A DNA stretch of 64,000 bases from Saccharina japonica (GCA_008828725.1 MEHQ01000099.1:1-64000), one strand, 5' to 3'; counted from the first letter of the stretch, positions 10,010 to 21,250 are shown. Program-made: numbers and translations. The notes: generated from the letters alone by a model not told the origin.

Positions 10010-11400
10010 TTATCGTACGAGCACGCGTCTGCTGTTCCCTACGTACTCGTACCGGTACGTCGGTGTCACCATGTAAGGCTGGACGGAGACAGTAGGATGA
10101 GGTTTCGTACGTAGAACATACATACCAGGGAATCTACATGAAGTACGTGCTGCGCGTACGTACGGCGATCGTTGTGGCGGCGACCGGTGTTTCGAAAAAT
10201 ATCGCAAGAGTTCGGTAGGGAACTGGGGAAAAACCGAACGGAAAAAAAATCATGCAAGCGACGATCAACCAACCGAATATTCGTTTCGTTTCGGGTTTCA
10301 AAACGCCTCTGTATCAGGAGTCCGAAGGCTTTCCTTACCGGTACTCCTGAGACCCCTATTTTTATACGTGTAGTAAGGCATTTGTTGGACGGGGCAAATA
10401 ATAAGCATGAAACGTGTACATATGATACGTACAAGCTTTCCTTTGGAGCGGTCACAGCAGTATAATAGTCATTCGTAGGGTGGCACAACAAATATAATGA
10501 AGGATCAAACTTAGAAAGCAGCAGTTAGAAAGCAGCAGAACGTCAAAATATACATCAGTATACCTGCAAAGCGGCGGCTGCAGAGTATCGATATACTGCA
10601 GATATATGGGGGCAATACTCTCTACTCTCAACTGTTTTGATACACCGATCACTATTAATAGGAGTGTGCATAGAAATCGACGTGCGCGGGATCATACGTT
10701 GCTGCCTGCACCCGTGGCGTGCACGTACGTACATGCCTTGCAATTTAGTTGGGGCACGTGATAGAACCCAGCAGAAGCTTCTATGTGGAGGCTGAAATCT
10801 CGCACATAGTAATAATCGTCGTTAACATTCGTGATATTTTCATTTTTTTCTTATTCTCCCTCTCGAGTCGCATTTTTTTCCCCATTCTCCTGTGGTCTCA
10901 AGACTTTCCCACAATTTCACCTCCTTTTGGTCTCTCTTCACACAAAGTAATGGGCCGCAAATCACAGCACCATATCTAACGGCACTCACACGACTACGGC
11001 CAATTATGACATGAGTACCCCCCCCCCGCGCTCTCGTTCGTTCCCACGGCCTTCCGCCCTTTTTTAGCCTTTTTTTTTTGTCAAAACGTGTAGCGAAAAC
11101 AAAACCCCAACAAAAGCAACTCGCGTTACTCAGTAAACAAACAAATGAAAAATCCCCAACCCCCTCCCCAGAAAAGCCTTCGACCCTACAAGGGCGCGCA
11201 AAGTAACAAGGAAACCCCTTGTGAGCAGTATACGTAGGAAACATCAACGTCGTGTTTTACAAATCGCTGGGGGGGGGGGGAGAGCTCGAGAGCTTCCACT
11301 TTATTATCCCCAACCCCAAATGACCACGCGAAAAACAGCCAACCGCGGGGGCTACATATATTCCGCACGCCCTTCAGAAAAAAAGTAGCAGTAGGTCTTA
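10010..11400. other. gene-free stretch
   Basis: No exon-like reading frame was recognised. It holds a T-rich tract near 10840, a short F-element tail at 10975-11025 (ACGACTACGGCC, then ATGAGTAC and ten C), and scattered GTAC/TACGTA words. Confidence 0.5.
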
Positions 11401-11409
11401 GGAGCCTCT

Positions 11410-11905
11410 TACGTTACGTTTCGCTTCGCTGAAATTCGGTTTCACTTCTCTAAGTTCCGTTGCGCGTTTTTTTCAAGGTTCCGTTGGGATTATCATTTTT
11501 TCCAGATCCGTTTCGCCAAGTTGCGCTTCGGCATCCCAAGCACCGTTTCAATCCACCGAGTGTGCTTTACCGTCGAGGGGGGTGATGAGGTACGTACGAT
11601 TCGCCAACTTATGCATGAAGAAAAAAAAAGCCCAAAATCTGCTTGGAGATGACAAAGTTCCGCTTCGCGAGGTCAAGTTTCGCTTCGCTATGCCAAGCAA
11701 GTTCCGCTTCACCATATCCAAGTTCCGCTTCCCTATGCCAAGTTCTGCTTCGCTATGTCCAAGTTCTGCTTCGCTATGTCCAAGTTGTGCTTCGCTATGT
11801 CCAAGTTGTGCTTGTTGTGCTTCGTTATGTTAAGTTCCGCTTTGCTATGCCCAAGTTCCGATTCGGTGTGTCAAGTTCCGCTTCGCTATGCCCGAGGTCC
11901 AATTC
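11410..11905 (+). repeat. TTCGCTATGCCAAGTTCCGC-type minisatellite
   Basis: An irregular 18-20-base unit containing TTCGCTATG and CAAGTTCCGC repeats some 20 times. It ends only about 30 bases from the OASTL stop codon, so it lies in or beside the 3' UTR of that gene. Confidence 0.85.
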
Positions 11906-11932
11906 GTTGGCTGCCGCTGCCTTTGCATTGGA

Positions 11933-11999
11933 TTATTCTTCCGTCTTCTGCTCCTTGGCCTCCTCGAGGATGTTGGAGAACAGAGCCGTCGAAAGGTAC
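11933..11999 (-). CDS. OASTL: OASTL terminal exon
   Basis: It follows acceptor CGTGCACGCAG. The first base completes the Arg of GER, then [20 protein letters not shown] plus one Glu and TAA. YLST.LF is the usual cysteine synthase ending. Confidence 0.93.
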
Positions 12000-14900
12000 C
12001 TGCGTGCGTGAACGGAGAGCGAAACAAAACAAAAAAAACACCGAGCGGAATGAGACCGATATATGTTGTATACAAAGGGCAAACGAGGGAGAGCCAAACG
12101 TCAACAAACTGTATTTTTATTCATATGCATGTTCCGGTTTTAAACGAGATTGAATGTTACCATGCTCTGTTGAAAATGACAAAGTCATATCAACGTGAGC
12201 GGAATGAGACCGTTTATATATTGTAGCCGAAATGAGACCGATATATGTTGTATACAGAGGGAAAACGAGGGAGAGCCAAATGTCAACAAACGATTGGCCC
12301 ACAAAACCTTGTGGGCCAAAAATGACCAATAGCAGCATACAACACCCTATTGGCTTACAGCACCCTAATGACCTACAATAACCTGTTGACCTACAACACC
12401 CAATGGGCTAAAACACCCTATTGGCCTACAGCAGTATATTGGCCTACAACACCTTATTGGTCTACAATAGTGTATGTTCGCCTACATCACCCTATTGGCC
12501 TACAGCACCCTATTGACCTCCAATAGCCTGTTGGACTACAACACCCTATTCAATAGCCTGTTGGCCTACAACACCCGATTCAATAGCCTGTTGGCCTACA
12601 ACACCCGATTCAATAGCCTGTTGGCCTACAACACCCGATTCAATAGCCTGTTGGCCTACAACACCCTATTGGCCTACAACGCCCGTTGTTTTTTACGAAA
12701 GCCGTTTTTTCATGGGTGCTCTGTAACAACACCACTACTAATTAGGGCCAGCCCCGCAAAACAAAAAACTTCCGACAGCCGTTTTTTTGGTTTGCGTGAT
12801 GGTGACTGGCAAAATTCGAGAACGTATGAAATGTACACGAAAACATCTCGTGAATCGTATCATAGTTTTCTGGCTTTTCCAAAGACTGCAGTACGTACGT
12901 AGGTCGCACCCGACGCCCTCACACCGTCCACAAGGAGCGTTACTCGATTTCGTGGGGAGTGTGGTTTATTTTGCGAGGAGCTGCGGTAGCCTTTCGTCCG
13001 CAGGTGGAAGAAATGCAAAAAAAGTGCGAGCGAGCAGAGTTGGGGGGTTCGTTTTGTCCGTTCTCATTTGTGTGCTTGTTTTTTTGTTCGAATTTTGTTT
13101 TTACCACTTTCGACAACAACTGGAAGGAATCACCCCAAAGTCGAGGGAGGCGCAACAGACCTCCGCTGAAAAAGTGCGGACGTTCAATCTGGAGACAGCC
13201 CCACTCTCTTTCTCTGCTGTAGGGCACACGACGAACCAGGCGAAAGTCCAAATACAGCTTTTGTAAAAAATAGCGACGTAACCAACTTGAACCGAAAACG
13301 TGTCTAGAAATTAGATCCGGGGTCACAAAGTAGAGGCCCTTCTCCCTCCTCCCCCACTACGGTTCTTGCCTTGCTTTTTATCGCGAGACTATTTCAGCAC
13401 TTTCTTCCCTCGTCGACTTGCGTCGGATTTTTACCTATTTTTAACCATACTACAGTAGTTTTAACCATATGTAGTCCTATTTACGACGGTTCCCTGTAAA
13501 AGCGTTGTGGACCATCAACATCAAAACACAGCGGTCAGATTCTGAAGCGCTCACCTCTCGCCGAAGGAAGGGATGATCACGACAATGGTCTTGCCCTTCA
13601 TCTCGGGCTGCTTGGCGAGCTCCAAAGCACCCTGGGACGGGAGCAGAGCGAGACGGGGACCAAAAACCACACACACACACACACAAAAAAAGCGAAAACA
13701 GCAACAAGAAGAAGAAGAATAACATGTTATCACTCTGTCCGGAACTTGAGAACCGGTTGGGCATTACTCGGAACACGCAGAAACAACGGCCCTAGATTTT
13801 TCCAAGCACAGTGATGACATCTGATACTCGCAGAAGCGGCCCTAAAGTTTCCAAGCACAAAATAGTGATCACTGTAACGAGGAGGTAGAAATACAAGAAA
13901 GAAAAAAAAAACTGCACACAACCACCCTTAACCCTGCACCAGGTATACCCGATAACCCCCCACCTCGACGTGTACCGCCTACAGCCCCAACGAGATACCC
14001 TACTCTCACCCCCACCCCAACTCTCTATCCAAACCCCTCCCTCCCTCCCTCCCTCCCGTGTACGGCCCCGCCCGAATACCGTATATGACAGTTGTATATC
14101 ACACCCCCTGGGGTGAATTTCAAAGCCTATTTTCTCCATAACCAGGGGGGGACAGACAACGAAAAAGGCGGCTTTCGGAGCATCCCGTCGAGATCTCTCC
14201 ATAGACGGGTCGCTCGGTGTTAGCGCTCGACCGGCCATCGAGCAAATCAGCGTTGAAATTCAACCCTACTCCCCAACCCCACTCCCCAACTCTATAACCC
14301 CTCCCCTCATAACGCCTTCCTCACGTGTACGGCCCCGCCCGCGGAGATACCGACCAAGAGGCCCTCCTTCTTGGCGAGCTCCCTTGCCATCTCCATCGAT
14401 TGGTCCGAGGTCACCTGGACAACCTGGGGGGGAAAAAAACAAACAGAAAACAGAAAACGACAAAAAATATCCAAGAAAAAACATTAGAAAAAAACAAGAA
14501 ATAAAACAATACCGGTACAAAAAAACAGAAAAAAAACGAAAACGAAAAAACCGGGAAAAAAAGAGAAGTAAACGAATTTTGTACATACAACACGAAAAAG
14601 GAGAAGGTTGAGCTGGCTGTCCCTATTTATCCCTAGGTACCCGCGAAGCAGGAAGTTTGTAAGAAAATCGTTCCTACCTTGTGTTCATTTGCCGAACGCT
14701 TTAAGACTAAAACTCAAAAGGGGTCCCAGGTCCCAGGGGAGACAACACACAGATCGGAATCCTAGACGCCACACTTCTAAAAACGCCAGATTGAAGAAGA
14801 AACATCGGAGCGTTGGAATTTCTGTGCGAATCTCGACAAAATGACGTCTTTTTGTGCCTTCAATTTCCATCATACTTGCTTTTAGTATACCCCCTCTGGC

Positions 14901-15624
14901 TGGGCTCTCGGAAAAAAAAGTGTCGGTTCGATTTTTTTGTTTTTGTTTCCCTGGTGGGGGTTCTTACATATTTTGGGCAGGGTCAAAGTCATGAAACCCC
15001 CCCCAAAAAAACACATACGCCGTAACATAAAACAAAATGGGGAGAGCGGGCCAGCGTGTATTACCTGGCATATGAGGAGTGCCTTCCACTTGTCCCCCTC
15101 CCATCCCCCTTGCGCAAAATAAACCAACGAACTTATTATGAACCAAACAAAACATACCAACATGGGGTCAACGGCTTATTAGTACACAGTATTCATAGTA
15201 CGTATATTGCCGGTACTGGTACACATATAATACATATTGTGTTGTTTCACCGTTTTCGTGGAAATTTACACGGCAGTTTGAGACAAGTCACATGAACTCT
15301 CTCCCACGTAATACCAGCACAATCGCGCGGTTGTTTCCAGGAAATTTCCCCCCAGGCTCAACAGACCGGGAAAAACGCTATGATAGAGGATAAGCAAACA
15401 CCAAGATAAGATAAGTATATACCAGGTACGTATCTATATATAATACGAGTACGTATTATACTATTAATAGTATGAAAAAAAACAGCTGTGAGATCGTGGA
15501 TTTCGTCGAAACTCATAATATTTGCTAGCTGAGTGTAATAATACTTCGATCGCGCGTATATATAACCCCAAGCAATGACACGTTTGTTTTGATTCCGTTT
15601 GTTGCACGAGCGAGAGAATCCACG

Positions 15625-15662
<38 letters not shown>

Positions 15663-18600
15663 ACGCCAGAAAACAACCGCAATCACAAAAAAACAAGCAA
15701 TTCACCTGGTCGATGAGCGAAGTGTCGCAGTTTCCCGGGATGAACCCGGCCCCGATGCCCTGGATCTTGTGAGGGCCCGGCTTGCCCCCCGAGAGCACCG
15801 CGGACTCCACAGGCTCAATGGCGACCAGCTATTAGGAATACCACCACAGAATAAGATCATAAGATAATACCAGGTATGGTAACACGGGGACAGAGGAGGG
15901 GGGGGGAGGGGGTACTTCATTTTCATGCATGGCCGTAGTCGTATGACCATAAGGGGGGGGGGGGGGGGGCTTCATTTTCATGCATGGCCGTAGTCGTATG
16001 ACCATAGGGGGGAGGGGGGGGTGTTTCATTTTCATGCATGGCCGTAGTCGTACGACCATAGATCCTCGCATCCCTATATACAATGCCAGGATGGAGCATG
16101 TCGGGTTTTTACCGACCAGGCAGACATGGCTAGTAGCACCAAGCTTTGCGAAGCGAGACGTGAGGTGCTGGGCGAGTCGCATGAAGGGTGAGCTGCGTCC
16201 TACTAAGAACCGTTTGTGAGGCGGACTTGCATATGGATGACAGCTTCAATGAGTTGATTTGATTTCCGATATGGCCATTTCCAGAGACCGCAATGGGAGT
16301 ACTGTGTAACCGCCTCGTGGGGGGGGGGGGACCCCCCCGGGGGGGGGGGGGGGCATCGGTAAGAGTCGTCATTGTGGTATATGGAGGAGGAGCGGGGATG
16401 CCCCAGGCAGCCTTAAGACCCTCGCATCCCTACAATGCCGAGACGGAGCATGTCGGGTTTTCACCGAACAGGCAGACATTGCTAGCACCAAGCGCGAAGC
16501 ACGGGGGAGGGGGCTAAAGGACAGCACCGGCGATTCCACGGGCGCAATCGCAAACGCTATATACCGCCACCCAGCATCGGGAGTACTGGTACCAGTACGC
16601 ACGCACGTATAATACGTATGTAGCACAAGTATAGAAAAAGTAACGAAAAAATAGTGCAAAAACAACAAAGAAAAACAAAACGAACAAACAAGATGAAGTA
16701 AAAAAAGACCATTAAAAACGGAAAGCAATGCAATGCAAAAAACAAAATGAAGTAAAACACCATGAAAAACGAAAAGCAACGCAAAAAAAAAATAAATGCA
16801 AATGCAAAAAACAAACAAACAAACAAACAAACAAACCAAACCAAACGAAAAAATATGTGAAGTAAATAAACACCAAAAAAAAAAGTTAACACACAACGCC
16901 ACACACACACAAAAAAAAACACAACACTTCCTTCCGCCTGGCGCACCTTGATGGAAGGCTTCATGACCTTAAGGTACTGTCCGGACCCGGTGAGGGTCCC
17001 GCCCGTGCCCACGCCAGCGACGAAGGCATCGACCTTGCCGGCGGTTTGGGTCCAGATCTCGGGCCCGGTCGTCTCGCGGTGGACCTGTTTTTTTTTTTTT
17101 TTTTTTTTTTTTTTGCCGTTTTTCGAGCGACAAAAACGAAACAAATTATTGAAATATGTTCGTATATACCGGTACATTTGGTTTATTGCCGTTTTAGGCG
17201 CGACAAAAAGGCAAAACCAACATTTTAATTACGTATTATATATATATGATACGTAAACGGAGTACGTAGTTAATATTTCAGTGGAATTATTTTCCGTCAT
17301 TTTTTCGAAACATATCTCTTCCAAAGCACGGGCGCCGTTTGAGCAAAAAGTCTACCAGAGAGGGTAAAGGGTTTTTGCAGGGGAAGCCTATCCGGGAAAA
17401 GCTCGTCCAAGTCAATATTTATGCATTGCACGCAGCTTTTGCAAAGATGTGTTGCTCGACGAAAATATCGATTTATATATCATACCACTCTGGGCGGAGA
17501 TATAAGGAACGTTTAGACATTAGTATGAAGACCAATCGGTCCTTATATTTACGCCCAGAGTGGTATGCAGTACACAGTACCGGTAGTACGTCGTAGCCGC
17601 GGTGTGTTTATGAATTCCATTGCCCCGTACCATGTCTGCGTTTATAATCGGGATGGAGGACTCGATTTTGTTTGCCTGACCGGCGTGAACCCGGCACGGA
17701 ACACCTCGGCATTATAGGGGCACCAAGATAGAATCAGGGGACGTATACCCCCGATTGGTGATGTTGACCTTTCCATTTTTATTTTTACCTTCACATAGCG
17801 TGTAGAGGGGGAGCGGAGGGCTCCAGACTATCTGTTTTTGACTGGCTTTGATCGCTTTGCGGACCCTTCGGGTTCCACTTTTATTTCAGTATACCTTTTT
17901 TTGGGTAAGTCAGCCTGTGACCACGGGAATCGACCGTGTCAAGTGTTGGATTAGTACGGACAGATGGAGGTACTGGATAGAGAGACCGGCACGGTTTTTA
18001 ATGTGAAGACAACAATAACAACAATTGCGTCTCCCTTTTGCGAAACAGATAATTTACACCCCCCCCACGCAAATAGCGAGAAAACGATCGCTATCTTAGG
18101 AGATAGATGGCGGCCACAGGCGGCGAAACAGGAAGGGGATAAGATTAGCAAAGAGTGTCTTTGTAATATATGGAAACAACGTAGTAATGAGCGCCCAAGT
18201 GTTGGAGGTGTCTCTATTAGGAGTAGGAACGGTGCTCCGTCTCGAAAGGGACGCTTGGTCAATGGTCAAATAACTAAGGCAAGCAACAAATGAGTACCCC
18301 CCCCCCCACGCCCCCCTATTACGAAATTAATAAAGTTCAACCCCCAACCCCCCGCGCCCCCAACGGAATATAAATACCAACCCCCTATGTTACAATTTAG
18401 TGATTAGGCCCCATCGCACACACACAAAATATATACGTATACATATTTAGTCCCTATGGAACATGTACTATTATGGCCCCCCGTGAATAAAATATCTGGC
18501 ACAACATGCGTGAAGCTAGCGACCATATCGTGACACTGCTGTAATACCAAGCACAAAAAAAGGGAGACAACGTAGAGAATGCAGGACAGATCGTCGACTC

Positions 18601-21250
18601 CTGAATGATATACTCCAATCTCAACACAGCAGCTGTCGTTTTTTTGTTTTTTTATAATAATATGCGGGATGAAAAATACAAAATAACAGTACAAAGTGGA
18701 AATGAAAAAAAAATGGACGCGAAAAGGAAGCGAGACGGCTGGTTCGGGAAGAGGGGAGAGGGGTCGAGGGACGTACAGTACGTACGTACCTTGGGGTTGT
18801 CGGGGTTGTTGAACTGCTGCAGCATGAACGCGTTCTCGCCGATTTCCGCCACGATGGCCTCAGCCTTCGCCACCGAGCCGCCCATGCCCTTGGTCGCCGG
18901 GGTGAGCACCAGCTTAGCTCCGAACGCCTGGAGGGGAGACACGTCACCACCATCGTCAGAGTCTATCGAATCATTATCGTGCACGATCGGATCGTAATCT
19001 TCACGATCGCAATTATCATCATCGTTCCGACATCAATATCGACGTCAATGTCACTATCGACATCACTCAATATCATTATCGATATCACTATCGATATCAC
19101 TATCGACATCACTATCGACATCAATATCGATATCACTATCGGCATGCAGAGATCGACACAAGCATTGACATCAACATCCATACGGTATCGATATCGACAT
19201 CGATCGATATAATTATCAACATCAATATCGCTATCACTATCGGTATCACTATCAACATAATTATCGTATCACTATCGATATCACTATTGACATCACTACC
19301 GATATCACTATCGGTATCACTATTGACATCGCTATCGATATCACTATCGATATCACTATCGATATCACTATCGACATGCATAGATCGACACAAGTATTGA
19401 CATTATCATCAATACTGTATCGATATCGACATCACTCGATGTCATTATCCACATCATTATCGATATCAATATCGATATCAATATCAACATGCATAGATCG
19501 ACACAAGTATTAACATCAACATCGATACTGTAGCGAGATCGACATCACTCGATATAATTATCAACATAATTATCGATATCATTATCGATATCATTATCGA
19601 TATCACTATCAACATCAATATCAACATCAATATCGCTATCCATATCACTATCGACGTCGATCGACACCATTATCAACATCAATATAAATATCCCTATCTA
19701 TTGCATCCACATCACTATCGACTGCAGATTATCATGTACCTTGAGCAACACCCTTCGCTCGAGAGACACTCTGTCGGGCATGGTGAGGATAATGTCTTCT
19801 AATATCGGTATCACTATCGACATCGATCGACATCATTCTTAACAACAATACGTATCAACATCAATATCAATATCGATATCCCTATCGATTGCATGGGTGT
19901 CCCTGTCGATTTCGTCGATTATCCCTATCGATTACACCGATATCCCTATCGATTTAATCGATTATCCCTATCGATTGCATCGGTATTTCTATCGATTACA
20001 TCGGTATTTCTATCAATTGCATCGGTATTTCTATCGATTGCATCGCTATCGCTATCGATTGCATCGCCATCGCTATCGATTGCATCGCTATGGCTATCGA
20101 TTGCATCGATATCGCTATCGATCGCATCGATATCCCTATCGATCGCATCGATATCACTATCGACTGCAAATGATCATTTACCTTGAGCAACACCCTTCGC
20201 TCGAGAGACATGCTGTCGGGCATGGTGAGGATGATGTCGTAGCCCCTAGCGGCCGCCACCATGGCGCACGCGATACCCGTGTTGCCGCTGGTAGGCTCCA
20301 CCAGAGTCGTCACGCCAGGCTTGATCTGCCCGCGCTTCTCCGCCTCCGTGATCATGCTATTCAACGGACAAAAAATAGTACCGTTGATGGCAGCAAGAAC
20401 AAGCGAGCGTTAGGAGAAGGAAAACAGGGACAGGCGTGGGGAGCGGTACTCATGTCCTGCAGGCCGTAGTTCGTATGACCATAGACCCTCGCATCCCTAT
20501 ACAATGCCGGGACGGAGCGACGTCGGGTTTACACCGACCAGAGCGACATGCTTGCACCAAAACGCGAAGCGAAGCGTGAGGTGTTCGGCGAGTCGCATGA
20601 ATCGGTGAGCTGCATCCTACCAAAAACCGGCTTGATGAGGCGGACTTGCATACCAGGTATTATGGAAGGGGTCAACAGGGGCCCACAAAGGGCTGCCGAT
20701 CTAAAATATACTACTGGTCAAACACCGCATGCGTATCGGACGTGCGCAATGATATCGCACCTGAGGCCGATCCTGTCCTTCACGGAGCTGCAAGGCTCCA
20801 TGGACTCGAGCTTGGCCAGGATAGTCGCGTGGCAACCCTCCGTCACTCGGTTAAGCCGAACCAGGGGAGTCTGCGCAAACCACACAAGAGAGCCGGGGAT
20901 GGCTTGGTGTTGGGTTGGGTTGGGTTCTGTTGTGTTGTGATGGTGATTGGGGTGGGTTGGACTGGGGCCGCCTCCCCCCCTTCCCTCCCTCCCTCCTCCC
21001 TCCCCCCCCCCCTCCTCCCTTCCCTCCCTAATTCCCCTCCTGCCCCCCACTTCCTCCCGCCCTCCTAGCCCCCCCTTCTTTCCATTGTCACTAACCTTGC
21101 CGATGAGCTGCGTGACGTCGTCAGCGATGAGCGGCTGTTCGAGAAGCTTGGTGTCCGACCCGGCCACCATGGTTACGGCCGACGCGCGGGCGCCAGTCGT
21201 CATCCCTCCTTGGTTCCCCAAGATGACCGAAGGGGCCAGGAAAGCGCTCG
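11933..21250 (-). CDS. OASTL: cysteine synthase / O-acetylserine (thiol)lyase, plastid type
   Basis: PLP enzyme that makes cysteine from O-acetylserine and sulfide. Nine exons (minus strand): 21250-21096, 20870-20761, 20356-20182, 18927-18790, 17084-16947, 15828-15706, 14423-14331, 13631-13555 and 11999-11933. Every junction is GT-AG and all phases match, giving 358 residues. Family landmarks occur in order: [13 protein letters not shown], the PLP lysine in SSVKDR, the substrate loop [25 protein letters not shown], the PLP-phosphate loop [41 protein letters not shown] and a short charged C-terminus ending KTEE. The first visible exon reads (x)SAFLAPS, a stramenopile ASAFAP-like cleavage motif, so the product is probably plastid-targeted. 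The signal-peptide exon must lie above 21250 and was not found. Introns are stuffed with repeats, and three contain degenerate copies of neighbouring exon ends. Bacterial CysK-like enzymes lack the presequence. Confidence 0.96.
12300..12690 (+). repeat. CAATAGCCTGTTGGCCTACA-type tandem repeat
   Basis: Units of about 18 bases (TTGGCCTACAACACCCTA) lead into four nearly identical 33-base units at 12550-12665. Located in the last OASTL intron. Confidence 0.9.
13434..13498. mobile_element. MITE family A fragment
   Basis: It retains an ACCATA start and a TAGTCCTATTTAC...GGTTCCCTGTAA end resembling the family A right terminus. Degraded. Confidence 0.4.
13555..13631 (-). CDS. OASTL: OASTL exon with PSFGER motif
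   Basis: Acceptor GTCCCAG and donor GAGAG|GTGAGC enclose [20 protein letters not shown] plus PSFGE and two bases of Arg. Phase 0 in, phase 2 out. Confidence 0.94.
13990..14110 (-). repeat. degenerate copy of OASTL exon 14331-14423 donor end
   Basis: GTGTACGGCCCCGCCCG followed by ATACCG at 14058-14082 repeats the exon end and donor at 14326-14352. The surrounding C-rich intron DNA (CCCCAACTCT, AACCCCTCCC) is duplicated too. The donor dinucleotide is kept. Confidence 0.75.
14115..14261. mobile_element. MITE family E, copy 1
   Basis: A 147-base unit closely matching 44173-44320, with ends GAATTTCAA and TTGAAATTC. Shared interior: TCTCCATAACCAGGGGGG, ACAACGAAAAAGGCGGCTTT and a CGCTCGACCGG block. 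Confidence 0.8.
14331..14423 (-). CDS. OASTL: OASTL exon with GISAGGA loop
   Basis: Thirty-one codons, [20 protein letters not shown] then [11 protein letters not shown], between acceptor CCCCCCAG and donor GGCC|GTACAC. Phase 0 at both ends. Confidence 0.93.
15474..15562 (+). mobile_element. MITE family M fragment
   Basis: AACAGCTGTGAGATCGTGGA, CGTCGAAACTCATA and a TTCGATCGCGCGTA end match 5232-5318 and 43844-43920. Confidence 0.6.
15625..15662 (+). repeat. poly(C) run of 38
   Basis: Uninterrupted C homopolymer in an OASTL intron (G run on the gene's strand), 44 bases downstream of the exon donor at 15706. Confidence 0.95.
15706..15828 (-). CDS. OASTL: OASTL exon with GIGAGFIP motif
   Basis: Forty-one codons from [20 protein letters not shown] through [20 protein letters not shown] and Q, between acceptor TAATAG and donor CCAG|GTGAAT. 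Phase 0 at both ends. Confidence 0.95.
15900..16330 (-). repeat. SINE-like F element with triplicated C-tail end
   Basis: Near-complete copy in the opposite orientation to the one at 8118. Its tail-side end (TTCATGCATGGCCGTAGTCG and TATGACCATA) occurs three times, at 15918, 15970 and 16025, each behind a G-rich run (15898, 15950 and 16009). The body continues through CAGGATGGAGCATGTCGGGT, GAGTCGCATGAAGGTGAGCT, TCCTACTAAGAACCG and GGCGGACTTGCATATGGA to CGCCTCGTGG. Confidence 0.85.
16375..16515 (-). repeat. SINE-like F element, partial
   Basis: GACCCTCGCATCCCTACAAT, GACGGAGCATGTCGGGTTTT and CACCAAGCGCGAAGC match the F body. It follows G runs at 16320-16352. Confidence 0.75.
16505..16558 (-). 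repeat. degenerate copy of OASTL exon 15706-15828 start
   Basis: On the gene's strand it translates as [13 protein letters not shown], against (L)[12 protein letters not shown] at the start of the true exon about 700 bases downstream. It retains an AG-like boundary (TATATAG) but not the rest of the exon. Confidence 0.7.
16947..17084 (-). CDS. OASTL: OASTL exon with GTGGT PLP-phosphate loop
   Basis: Forty-six codons, [20 protein letters not shown] then [20 protein letters not shown] and MKPSIK. The acceptor lies directly after a run of about 25 A (T on the plus strand). Phase 0 at both ends. Confidence 0.96.
17485..17563. mobile_element. Stowaway-like MITE (family B), copy 2
   Basis: TA-flanked, 79 bases, ends CCACTCTGGGCGGAGATATA and its inverse. 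It has diverged from the other three copies (TGGGCG instead of TGTCCC) on both arms in concert. Confidence 0.8.
17660..17735 (+). repeat. SINE-like F element fragment
   Basis: TGCCTGACCGGCGTGAACCC, GCACGGAACACCTCGGCATT and ATAGGGGCACC match the F body in the same orientation as 63165-63245. Confidence 0.5.
18190..18310 (+). repeat. SINE-like G element with C tail
   Basis: AGTGTTGGAGGTGTCTCTAT, GGAGTAGGAACGGTGC, CCGTCTCGAAAGGGACGC, GGTCAATGGTCAAATAACTA and GCAACAAATGAGTAC are followed by C11. It matches 44815-44905 nearly throughout. Confidence 0.8.
18790..18927 (-). CDS. OASTL: OASTL exon ([10 protein letters not shown])
   Basis: Forty-six codons from [20 protein letters not shown] to [10 protein letters not shown], acceptor CTCCAG and donor AAG|GTACGT. 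Phase 0 at both ends. Confidence 0.96.
18960..20165. repeat. ATCGATATCACT-type satellite
   Basis: About 1.2 kb of ATC-GAT based units (ATCACTATCGATATC, ATCGACATC) shifting to an 18-base TATCGATTGCATCG unit near 19900-20160. It fills one OASTL intron and surrounds a copied exon end at 19715-19799. Confidence 0.95.
19715..19799 (-). repeat. copy of OASTL exon 20182-20356 donor end inside intron satellite
   Basis: About 62 bases match the 3' end of the upstream exon plus its donor and first intron bases with roughly five differences. On the gene strand it encodes [20 protein letters not shown] sequence and keeps a GT donor. It lacks the exon's 5' part and acceptor. Confidence 0.9.
20182..20356 (-). 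CDS. OASTL: OASTL exon with TSGNTG loop
   Basis: One base completing Ser, then [40 protein letters not shown] and [18 protein letters not shown]. Acceptor TTGAATAG, donor CAAG|GTAAAT. Confidence 0.96.
20450..20660 (-). repeat. SINE-like F element
   Basis: Tail-side end TACTCATGTCCTGCAGGCCG, then GACCCTCGCATCCCTATACA, CACCAAAACGCGAAGCGAAG, GAGTCGCATGAATCGGTGAG and GGCGGACTTGCATA. In the OASTL intron between 20356 and 20761. Confidence 0.8.
20761..20870 (-). CDS. OASTL: OASTL exon with PLP lysine
   Basis: [36 protein letters not shown] and two bases of Ser. K of SSVKDR is the Schiff-base lysine. Acceptor TTTGCGCAG, donor CTCAG|GTGCGA. Confidence 0.96.
21096..21250 (-). CDS. OASTL: OASTL exon with plastid presequence junction
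   Basis: Acceptor TTTTCTTGTCCAG precedes 51 codons starting [20 protein letters not shown] and ending DVTQLIGK at donor AAG|GTTAGT. The split codon before Ser is N|CG, which gives Ala if the missing exon ends in G, completing ASAFLAP. Confidence 0.88.

Noticed and set aside
12540..12670. CRISPR-like regular direct repeats
   Set aside because: The repeats abut without unique spacers, the locus is an intron of a eukaryotic gene, and no cas genes are present.
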